The translations under genes and the position numbers were made by a program. A model generated the notes under the pieces. That model saw only the letters and a program-made list of their open reading frames with translations. It was not told the origin of the DNA and made no database searches. Below, in pieces: positions 26,083-33,810 of a stretch of 64,000 nt of DNA. The stretch spans positions 1 through 64,000 of the forward strand of contig CAJTGF010000026.1 of the NCBI GenBank assembly GCA_910575585.1, written 5' to 3'. The DNA comes from Clostridiaceae bacterium (lineage in GTDB: Bacteria > Bacillota > Clostridia > Lachnospirales > Lachnospiraceae). Every line of letters starts with the position of its first letter. Position 1 is the first letter of the stretch.

Positions 26083-29000
26083 ATGAGAGAGCGGATCAAC
26101 CGCCTTGCAAAGGGTATCATAGATATGGATGTGCCACAGCTGACGGTACAGCCTTTGATCATAGATGAGGAGATAAAGACAGGGGAGCGAAAAAGAGGAG
26201 ACCTGGTGGTGTCCAGCGACAACGGCATCCACGGCAAGGGACTGGTATATTCTTCCAATTACAGAGTAAAAGTGCTGAATTCCTCCTTCGGAGGGATGCG
26301 GTGCTATATCGGTTATGAAGTGAACAGCAAGTATCTGGAATACGGAGAGACAATCGAGGGATCTTTTTATCTGGTGACCAATGGAGGGGAAAAAGAGGTT
26401 CCTTATTCTTTTCGCCTGGAGGCGGGCAATTCCGGAAAGATTCTGTCCCAGTTAAAAGAAGCCAAGGACTTTGCGGCCCTGGCAAGGCGGGATTATGATC
26501 TGGCGCTGCGGCTCTTTGAGTTTCGGGATTTTGCGGAAGCTCCGTTTATGCAGGATATGGGCATCCGGGCGGTGTATGACGGCCTTAGAGGCCAGGGGAA
26601 CCGGTTCGGGCAGCTGGAACAGTTTTTTATTGCCTTAAGGATCAAGGAGCCGGTGAAGCTCCATGTGGAGGGGACAAAGAGAGAGTACTACGCGTCGGAT
26701 CAGATCATCTCCGACATGGTGGAGATCCGGAAAGAGGGCTGGGGGTATCTGCCGGTGACGGTGAAGGTGGAAGGGGGATTTATCCAGAGCCTGAACCGGA
26801 CCATACAGGACGAGGACTTTGTGGACGGGATCTGCAGATTTCCCTATGAGATCAATCCGGTGTCCCTCCATGGCGGGAAAAACTACGGGAGCATTACCGT
26901 GGAGACCATGTACGAATCCATTGCGGTGGACATTGAGGCCCACGGCATGCCGGAAAAAGAGGGGGATCCGGGCCATAGGAAGCGGGGCCGGTACGGCAGG
27001 TATCTTTCCCTGCGGCTGGAATACGAGGCGGGGAAAGGAAAGAAAGAGGATTTGGAGCGGCTTATGGCAGAGGAGCTGGAACAGCTGCGCATGAGCGGAA
27101 ACGAGTCTATGGGGCAGGAGGAGTCGGCCCGGCTTTCCCTGATGCAGGCGGAACTTATGGTGCTTCTGAAACAATATGAGGAGGCAAAGCCCCTGCTTGA
27201 GGCATGCAAAGATCTTATTTTTGAACAGCGCATGGAAGAACCCCAATGGTACTGTCTGTATGAGTATGTGTCGGTGGCGGTTTATCCGGACAAGGAAAAG
27301 AGGGAGTCCCTGCGAAGGCTTCTGGGCAAATACGTGGAGGAAGGCAGGGCCGATTACCTTCTTTTTTATCTGTGTACCATGTGTGACGAGACCTGGAGTT
27401 TCGAGAATCCGGGGGAGGTCTTAAGCAGGCTGAAGGTACTCTACGGCGAGGGATGCCGCAGCCCCTTTATGTACCAGCAGGCCCTTAGTCTGTGGAATCA
27501 GATGCCCCAGCTTTTGTACGGCATCGGGGCCATGGAGCTGCAGGCCCTTAATTTTGGGGCCAAGAGACATCTGGTCAGCGAGGAATTGGCAGTGAAGGCG
27601 GCTAAGCTTTCCGGGGTCAACAGACATTTTAAACCTCTGTGCTGCAGGATGCTAAAGAACCTTTATGAGTGTTATGAGCGGACGGAGATCCTGGAGGCAG
27701 TGTGCAGCCTGATGATCCGGGGCGGCTGTCAGAAAGAGTCGGATTTTATCTGGTATGACAGGGCAGTGAAAAAACAGTTAAGCCTTACCAGATTGTACGA
27801 ATATTTTCTGTACTCCCTGCCGAAAGATTATAAGCAGGCCATACCAAAACATGTGCTGCTGTATTTTTCCTATGAACACGATTTGGAGCGGGGGTGCAGG
27901 GAGGCCCTGTACGAGAATCTGATCCGCTATGTCAGCGCGGAGAGTTCCGTGTACAAGGAGTATGAGCGGAGCATCAGCCAGTTTGCGGTGGAGCAGGCCC
28001 TGGAGTCCAGGATCAGCAGCCGGCTGGCCGTGATCTATGAAGAGATGATCTATGCCGACATGATCGATTCGGCCCTGGCCAGGGCGCTGCCTGCCCTTCT
28101 GCGGTCTTACCGCATCAGCTGTTCCAACCGGCGGATGAAATATGTGGTGATCTGCTATGAGGAGCTGACGGAGGAGGCGGTGTATCCTTTGGAGGACGGG
28201 GTGGTCTATGTGCCGATCTTTTCCAAAGAGGTGCGGATCTTGTTTCAGGATGCCTATGGCAACCGCTATACGGGGATCGGCCATGTGAAGACCAGGGTGC
28301 TGGACAAGCCGGAGCTGGAGAAGCGGTGTTTTGAGATGGAGCCGGATCAGCCCATGCTCCTTTTGGCAGCCTGCAAAGAGGCGGCTGCAAAGGAGCTTGA
28401 CGAGGAAGGGCGGCAGATCCTGGAGCGGGCCATCAGCAGCCTGCCGCTGCACAATCTGTACCGGAAGAAGCTGATGGACAAACTGATCCAGTATTATAAA
28501 GCAGAAGGGACGTCGGGGGAGGAAAGCAGGATCCTTCCTGTTCTGGCGGGGGACGCGGGATTTTTATCAAAGTCCCAGAAAGACAATCTGTGCCAGGCGC
28601 TGGTAAACCATGGGTATATGAAGGAAGCCTATGATATGCTGACCCGGTTTGGGGCTTCTTTGCAGGAGGACAGCCTTCAGAAGCTGTGCAGCCGCATGAT
28701 CCTGGATCAGATGTTTGACCAGGACGATTTCCTTCTGGCTGCGGGATTTGCGGTGTTCGAGGCAGAGAACGCGGACAGCGTGATCCTGGACTATTTGTGC
28801 GAGCATTTTAACGGGAGCTGCCAGCAGATGTACGGCGTGCTGTTAAAAGGCGTAAAGGACAGGGTGGAGACCTATGATCTGGAGGAGCGGCTTTTGGGCC
28901 AGATGATGTTTACGGGGAACGTGGGGCAGATCGACAAGGTATTTGCCCTGTATGTCACCAGGAAAAAGACCGGGGAGAGTATTGTCCGGGCTTACTTTAC

Positions 29001-29655
29001 CATTAAGAGTTCCGAGTATTTCCTGCGGGATGTGCCGGCTATGGATAAGGTGTTCTCCCATCTGGAAGGGCTTTTTCAAAATGCCATCGACAAGGGGAGT
29101 ATTTCCACCATCTATCTGCTGGCGCTGAGCAAGTATTACAGCGGTCTGCCTAAGCTTACGGATGACCAGAAGAAGCTTTGCCAGATGATCGTGGATCAGC
29201 TTCTGGAGGATGGCATGGTGTTTCCGTATTTTAAGCTTTTGGGCCAGCAGATCCGGATCCCGGAGGAGATTATGGACAAGGCCATCTTCCAGTATGTGGG
29301 GCCGAGAGACGGGGACGTAGAGCTGCAGATCCGCATACTTCCTCAGGAGGAGCGGTTCCACAGGGACGAGATGCGGCGGATGTATCAGGGGATCTTCGTT
29401 AAACAGAAGGTTTTGTTTGAGGGAGAGATCATGGAGTATGAGATCTATGAGCGCAAAGGCGGTGAGCGGGTCCTGGTAAAAGAGGGGAGCGTTGCCTGCG
29501 ATGTCCGGGACCCTAAGGATAAGAACAGCCGGTTTTGCCTGCTGAATCAGATGTCTTTGTGCCTGAATGTAAAAGAGGAAGAGGGGCTTAGGGAAGCCAT
29601 GGCAGAGTATGTGCAGCGAAACGCGGCGGCGGAACAGCTGTTTAAGCTGCTTTGA
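26083..29655 (+). CDS. Giant DUF5717-family protein
   Basis: The 1190-residue protein matches what I know as the DUF5717 family, largely confined to Lachnospiraceae. No signal peptide or membrane helix is seen. The N-terminal 300 residues are beta-rich and look like stacked Ig-like domains (GSFYLVTNGGEKEVPYSFRL; YLPVTVKVEGGFIQSL). From about 340 to 1000 the sequence is helical and repetitive in the manner of TPR/alpha-solenoid repeats (EEAKPLLEACKDLIFEQ; MKEAYDMLTRFGASLQ). The C-terminus returns to beta structure (VLFEGEIMEYEIYERKGGER). It heads a cassette with DUF5716 and a TPR protein. A large scaffold is the natural guess; no enzymatic motif is visible. Confidence 0.75.
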   Translation: MRERINRLAKGIIDMDVPQLTVQPLIIDEEIKTGERKRGDLVVSSDNGIHGKGLVYSSNYRVKVLNSSFGGMRCYIGYEVNSKYLEYGETIEGSFYLVTNGGEKEVPYSFRLEAGNSGKILSQLKEAKDFAALARRDYDLALRLFEFRDFAEAPFMQDMGIRAVYDGLRGQGNRFGQLEQFFIALRIKEPVKLHVEGTKREYYASDQIISDMVEIRKEGWGYLPVTVKVEGGFIQSLNRTIQDEDFVDGICRFPYEINPVSLHGGKNYGSITVETMYESIAVDIEAHGMPEKEGDPGHRKRGRYGRYLSLRLEYEAGKGKKEDLERLMAEELEQLRMSGNESMGQEESARLSLMQAELMVLLKQYEEAKPLLEACKDLIFEQRMEEPQWYCLYEYVSVAVYPDKEKRESLRRLLGKYVEEGRADYLLFYLCTMCDETWSFENPGEVLSRLKVLYGEGCRSPFMYQQALSLWNQMPQLLYGIGAMELQALNFGAKRHLVSEELAVKAAKLSGVNRHFKPLCCRMLKNLYECYERTEILEAVCSLMIRGGCQKESDFIWYDRAVKKQLSLTRLYEYFLYSLPKDYKQAIPKHVLLYFSYEHDLERGCREALYENLIRYVSAESSVYKEYERSISQFAVEQALESRISSRLAVIYEEMIYADMIDSALARALPALLRSYRISCSNRRMKYVVICYEELTEEAVYPLEDGVVYVPIFSKEVRILFQDAYGNRYTGIGHVKTRVLDKPELEKRCFEMEPDQPMLLLAACKEAAAKELDEEGRQILERAISSLPLHNLYRKKLMDKLIQYYKAEGTSGEESRILPVLAGDAGFLSKSQKDNLCQALVNHGYMKEAYDMLTRFGASLQEDSLQKLCSRMILDQMFDQDDFLLAAGFAVFEAENADSVILDYLCEHFNGSCQQMYGVLLKGVKDRVETYDLEERLLGQMMFTGNVGQIDKVFALYVTRKKTGESIVRAYFTIKSSEYFLRDVPAMDKVFSHLEGLFQNAIDKGSISTIYLLALSKYYSGLPKLTDDQKKLCQMIVDQLLEDGMVFPYFKLLGQQIRIPEEIMDKAIFQYVGPRDGDVELQIRILPQEERFHRDEMRRMYQGIFVKQKVLFEGEIMEYEIYERKGGERVLVKEGSVACDVRDPKDKNSRFCLLNQMSLCLNVKEEEGLREAMAEYVQRNAAAEQLFKLL

Positions 29656-29741
29656 TCTTAGGAAATGTGCGGCGCGCTTTTGGAGGCTCTTTGGGGGAAG
29701 GGGACTTACAGAGCGCAGATACGGAGAAAAAGGGGAAATTG

Positions 29742-30965
29742 ATGGATGGACTGATACTTGGATTGGATCTGTGTGACGCCTACACGCAGCTTGTGTGTGA
29801 CCAGGGGGAGAGATCCTGGACACTGCCGACGGTGATCTGCAGGAAAAAGGAGGAGGAATCCTGGATGGTGGGGGAGCCGGCCTATGCCAGCGCTCTGGCC
29901 GGAGACGGGGTTATGGTGGATAAGCTGGTGAAACTGGTGATCAAGGACGGCACATCCACCATCGGAGGCATCCGGTACGGCGGAGCCCAGCTGCTGACGC
30001 AGTTTTTGATCCAGGTGGTGGCATTGGCAAAAAAGGAGTACAACACGGACCAGATCAAACAGCTGGTGTTTTCCGTGCCGCGGATCCATACGCGGCTTCT
30101 GGAGTGTCTTAGAGGGTGCGGGGAGTACCTTGGAGCTGCCAGGGAGGATATCCATATCATGAGCCATACCGAAAGCTTTATGTACTATGTTTTGAGCCAG
30201 AAGCGGGAGGTATGGAACAATCAGGTGGGCATGTTTGACCTGTCGGGAGAAGGGCTGTGTTACTTTGAGATGAAGGTTCAGAGAGGTCTTAGGCAAACGA
30301 CGGTCATGGCGGAGAAGGAAAGGCTGGAGGAAGGGTTTTCTCTTGACATCCTAAGTTCTCCGGCCGGGCGGAAGATGGCGGACCGGATTTTATGCTCCTG
30401 CGGGAACCGGATGATGCAGAAAAAGCTGTTTTCCTCCGTGTTCCTTATGGGGAAGGGATTTGAGGAGCGGGACTGGGCCGAAGGGTTTATGAAGCTGGTG
30501 TGCAGCCGGCGGCGGGTGTACGTGGAGACGGAGCTGTTTGCCCGGGGCGCGGCATACCGGGCCGTGGATTTTTTGAGGGACAAAAGCGCCTACCCTTATG
30601 TGTGCATCTGTGAAGGGCGGCTGGATTCCAGCGTGTCCATGAAAGTGCTGTACAAGGATCAGGACAATCAGCTGATGTTAGCCAATGCCGGGGTCAGCTG
30701 GTACGAGGCGTCCAAGGAGGTGGAGCTGATCCTGGACGGCCAGGATTACCTGGAGTTTATGATCACGCCCCCGGACCAGAGAAAGAAAAAGACGGTAAAG
30801 ATGGAGCTGGAGGGATTTCCCAAAAGGGGAGAGAAGACGCTGCGGATCTTAGTCCAGATCGGCTTTCTGGATGAGCGGACCATGACGGTGACGGTGACGG
30901 ACCAGGGGTTTGGGGAATTATTTCCCTCTACTGGAGCCGTGTTAAGGCAAGAGGTTATGATATGA
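29742..30965 (+). CDS. DUF5716-family protein, possible actin/Hsp70-like fold
   Basis: A 407-residue protein from the ATG at 29742 (AAAAAGGGGAAA upstream; the open frame back to 29652 has no ribosome site). It resembles the DUF5716 family. LILGLDLCDAYTQLVCD at the N-terminus looks like a phosphate-1 loop of ASKHA ATPases, MFDLSGEGLCYFEMK (about 165) resembles phosphate-2, and SSVFLMGKGFEERDW (about 230) resembles the adenosine motif. This suggests an Hsp70/FtsA-type nucleotide-binding fold. It lies 86 bases after the giant gene and overlaps the next gene by 4 bases (ATGA). The fold is inference from motif spacing. Confidence 0.7.
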   Translation: MDGLILGLDLCDAYTQLVCDQGERSWTLPTVICRKKEEESWMVGEPAYASALAGDGVMVDKLVKLVIKDGTSTIGGIRYGGAQLLTQFLIQVVALAKKEYNTDQIKQLVFSVPRIHTRLLECLRGCGEYLGAAREDIHIMSHTESFMYYVLSQKREVWNNQVGMFDLSGEGLCYFEMKVQRGLRQTTVMAEKERLEEGFSLDILSSPAGRKMADRILCSCGNRMMQKKLFSSVFLMGKGFEERDWAEGFMKLVCSRRRVYVETELFARGAAYRAVDFLRDKSAYPYVCICEGRLDSSVSMKVLYKDQDNQLMLANAGVSWYEASKEVELILDGQDYLEFMITPPDQRKKKTVKMELEGFPKRGEKTLRILVQIGFLDERTMTVTVTDQGFGELFPSTGAVLRQEVMI

Positions 30966-31771
30966 GCGTAATTGTGTGCGGACAGAAGCGGGCGGAGCAT
31001 CCGTTTTATCTTGAAGAGCTGGGGATAAATATTTACAGCTGCCAGGAGCTTTGTTATGTGGTGTACCACCATCCGCTGTTGTTCATGGACGGGATCATGG
31101 ATCAGAGCCTGGTGGATTTTATCAGGAATGAATTTAATATGGGCTTTGTGGCGGCACGGCTGGAGCAGCGGATGAAAAGCGGTGAGAAACAGGAGGATAT
31201 CCTTCTGTTTTTTATGCAGGAATGCAACTACTACACCACCGCGGAGTTAAATAAGTTAAGACAGACCCTTATGTCCTTTAAAAAGCTGTCCGTATTTGAG
31301 TATGCAAAGAAAAAGGCGGACTATCTGGCGCAGTTTAAGCAGTACGGGCGGGCCATTGCCGGGTATGAGGAGATCCTGGAGGAGCGGGACGGGCGGGCGG
31401 ACGACCAGTTTGTCAGCCGGGTCCTGAACAATCTTGGGGCGTGCTATGCCCGCGTCTTTCAGTTTCGCAAGGCCATGGATGCCTATGACAAAGCCTATGA
31501 AAAGCGCAAGGATATGAGCATTTTGGAGAGGATGTACCATCTGACCCTGATGGACGGCGGCCTGGCCTTAAAAGACCGGTATCAGCCCATGGTGTCCGGG
31601 GAGCTGATGGAAAAGTGGAAGCGGGAGTTTGACCAGATCCAGGAGGCGGCCAAGGGATCGCCGGAGGTGGAGCAGATCCGGGTCCTGTTTGAGAAAGATT
31701 CGGTCAGAAGGATGGAGGGAGCCGCCAAGCTGGTGGAGGAGTGGAAACAGGAATACCGGGGAATGGCGTAA
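30962..31771 (+). CDS. TPR-containing protein of the DUF5716/DUF5717 cassette
   Basis: A 269-residue soluble protein overlapping the DUF5716 stop (ATGA), so translation is coupled. The N-terminus (YLEELGINIYSCQELCYVVY) begins a helical domain, and about 120-190 contain TPR-like repeats (YGRAIAGYEEILEERDGRAD; VLNNLGACYARVFQFRKAMD AYDKAYEKR). It is probably the partner or adaptor of the two upstream proteins. No catalytic motif is visible. Confidence 0.75.
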   Translation: MSVIVCGQKRAEHPFYLEELGINIYSCQELCYVVYHHPLLFMDGIMDQSLVDFIRNEFNMGFVAARLEQRMKSGEKQEDILLFFMQECNYYTTAELNKLRQTLMSFKKLSVFEYAKKKADYLAQFKQYGRAIAGYEEILEERDGRADDQFVSRVLNNLGACYARVFQFRKAMDAYDKAYEKRKDMSILERMYHLTLMDGGLALKDRYQPMVSGELMEKWKREFDQIQEAAKGSPEVEQIRVLFEKDSVRRMEGAAKLVEEWKQEYRGMA

Positions 31772-31807
31772 AGCCGTGCATAGGGGCGAAGATCATGGGA
31801 GGAAGCT

Positions 31808-33166
31808 ATGAAAACGGGAAAACAATCGAAAGTTTATGAGCTGGATATGTGCAACGGCCCTATCTTTATTAAGATCGTGGTCTTTGCCATTCCGCTTATT
31901 TTATCAGGCATCTTGCAGCTTTTGTTCAACGCGGCGGATATCGTGGTAGTAGGGCGGTTTGCGGGGAGCGAGTCCCTGGCGGCGGTGGGTTCCACTTCGG
32001 CGCTGATCAATATGCTGGTAAATGTATTTATCGGCCTGTCTGTGGGAGCCAACGTGATGGTGGCCCGGTTTTACGGGGCGGGGCAGCAGCGGGATCTGGA
32101 AGAGACGGTGCATACGGCCATGGCCATGGCTGTGGCAGGAGGGCTCTTTCTGATATTTGCGGGCGTTATCCTGGCAGACCCGCTTCTGGCCCTTATGGGA
32201 ACGCCGGAAGATGTGCTGCCGCTGTCGGCCCTGTACATGAAGATCTTTTTTCTGGGCATGCCGGTGAATCTGATCTACAATTTCGGAAGCGCTGTTTTAA
32301 GGGCTGTGGGGGATACCAGAAGGCCCTTATACTTTCTTTTGATGGCCGGGATCGTGAATGTAATTCTTAACCTGTTTTTCGTTATCGCCCTGTCCATGGG
32401 CGTGGCGGGGGTGGCTTTGGCTACGGTTTTGTCCCAGTGTATTTCCGCCGGACTGATTGTCCGGTGTCTGATGAAGACCGATGGGGGATATAAGCTGGAT
32501 GTGAGAAAGCTTAGGATAGTGAAGAACAAGGCCCGCTCCATCATAAAGATCGGGCTTCCGGCAGGTCTGCAGGGGGCTATTTTTTCCGTGTCCAACGTGC
32601 TGATCCAGTCATCGGTCAATTCCTTTGGGGCTGTGGCCATGGCGGGAAATACGGCTGCCCAGAATATCGAGGGGTTTGTGTACACGTCTATGAACGCGGT
32701 CTATCAGACGGCCTTAAGCTTTACCAGCCAGAATTACGGGGCAAAGAAGCTGGGGCGCATGAGGCGGATCCTGGTTTACTGCCTGATCCTGACCACGGTG
32801 GTGGGGCTTGTGATGGGCGGAGGAGCCGTAGCGCTGGGACAGCAGCTGCTGGGAATCTACTCTTCTGATGGGGAGGTGATCCGGTACGGGATGAACCGGC
32901 TTAGGATCATTGGGACTACGTACTGCATCTGCGGGCTGATGGAATGCATGGTGGGAAGTCTGCGGGGCATGGGATACTCGGTGATGCCTATGATCGTGGC
33001 TCTGACCGGGGCCTGCGTGTTCCGGGTGGTGTGGATCTACACGGTGTTTGCCTTAAATCGGACTTTGCAGACCCTATATATTTCGTACCCGGTGTCGTGG
33101 GGGATCACGTTTGCGGCTCATTTGGTCTGCTACATAGTGGTGATGCGAAAGGTTAAAAGGATGTAA
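31808..33166 (+). CDS. MATE-family efflux transporter
   Basis: The 452-residue membrane protein has about 12 transmembrane segments. GPIFIKIVVFAIPLILSGIL followed by LFNAADIVVVGRFAGSESLA is the canonical MATE opening, and FGSAVLRAVGDTRRPLYFL is the conserved loop. It is a different subtype from the marR-linked MATE at 19 kb. It starts 36 bases after the TPR gene with GGGAGG upstream, so it may share that transcript, though functional linkage is not implied. Confidence 0.9.
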   Translation: MKTGKQSKVYELDMCNGPIFIKIVVFAIPLILSGILQLLFNAADIVVVGRFAGSESLAAVGSTSALINMLVNVFIGLSVGANVMVARFYGAGQQRDLEETVHTAMAMAVAGGLFLIFAGVILADPLLALMGTPEDVLPLSALYMKIFFLGMPVNLIYNFGSAVLRAVGDTRRPLYFLLMAGIVNVILNLFFVIALSMGVAGVALATVLSQCISAGLIVRCLMKTDGGYKLDVRKLRIVKNKARSIIKIGLPAGLQGAIFSVSNVLIQSSVNSFGAVAMAGNTAAQNIEGFVYTSMNAVYQTALSFTSQNYGAKKLGRMRRILVYCLILTTVVGLVMGGGAVALGQQLLGIYSSDGEVIRYGMNRLRIIGTTYCICGLMECMVGSLRGMGYSVMPMIVALTGACVFRVVWIYTVFALNRTLQTLYISYPVSWGITFAAHLVCYIVVMRKVKRM

Positions 33167-33185
33167 CCTAAAAACGAGATAGGCA

Positions 33186-33214
33186 TTGACAAACGCGGAA
33201 AAATTGTCTATAGT
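33186..33214 (+). promoter_or_regulatory. Sigma-A promoter of the valS T-box transcript
   Basis: TTGACA (33186-33191) and TATAGT (33209-33214) with 17 bases between; the T-box leader begins right after. Confidence 0.85.
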
Positions 33215-33220
33215 ACATAG

Positions 33221-33481
33221 AAAGAAAACGAAAAAGGTTAGGAAAAAGAGGAGTACGCTTAAGGACCCTGTCAGAGAGAACCGCCCGTTGGCTGGAAGGC
33301 GGTTTCAGGAAGAGGAGGCGGAAGGTAGCTTTGGAACCGGGGCGGTGAAAGGATCAGTAGCCGTCTTCGTCTGGTCAGCGTTAAAGGACCGCGAGATGTG
33401 CGGCGCGAGCCGCATAAAAAAGGTGGTACCGCGGAGTAGTTCGCCCTTTGCATGAGAGATCATGGAAAGGGCGATTTTTTT
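33221..33481 (+). promoter_or_regulatory. T-box riboswitch (valine tRNA-responsive)
   Basis: T-box leaders bind uncharged tRNA and then disfavour a terminator. The conserved T-box sequence AAGGTGGTACCGCGG is at 33420-33434, before a strong terminator stem (33442-33481: TCGCCCTTT with AAAGGGCGA then T7). The AGAGAGAACC and GGCTGGAAGG elements of stem I are upstream (33275-33300). Position before valS implies a valine specifier; GTA at 33325-33327 is one candidate but I cannot place the specifier loop with confidence. The transcript runs through the small DUF6472 gene into valS. Confidence 0.93.
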
Positions 33482-33519
33482 GGGGGAGAATCCCGGCATG
33501 GCGAGAGGCAGGTGAGTGA

Positions 33520-33717
33520 ATGGATAGAAAGAACAGGGGAACATCCTCCGGGTGCGACAGCTGCGCCAATTATGTGTACGACGAGGAATATGAGTACTAT
33601 GTGTGTGAAGCTGACCTGGATGAAGATGAGATGGCCCGCTTTATGCTTGAGAGAAGGTTTGACTGCCCCTACTATCATCCGGCAGACGAATACCTGGTCG
33701 TCCGCCGCCAGATGTGA
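33520..33717 (+). CDS. Small DUF6472-type cysteine-containing protein
   Basis: A 65-residue acidic protein with the pattern CDSCANYVYDEEYEYYVC and a later FDCPYYHPADEY. Four cysteines could bind a metal. It corresponds to the DUF6472 family of short proteins in Lachnospiraceae. It starts 39 bases after the T-box terminator, with GGCAGGTGAG upstream, and precedes valS by 93 bases, so it is under T-box control. Function unknown. Confidence 0.7.
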   Translation: MDRKNRGTSSGCDSCANYVYDEEYEYYVCEADLDEDEMARFMLERRFDCPYYHPADEYLVVRRQM

Positions 33718-33810
33718 GGCTGGTGAGACAGCAGGAGACAGGCAGTTTGGCCTGATTGGGAATGACTCATGGGAAACGCTGTATTTTATGAAAAAGAAAG
33801 AGGGAATACT

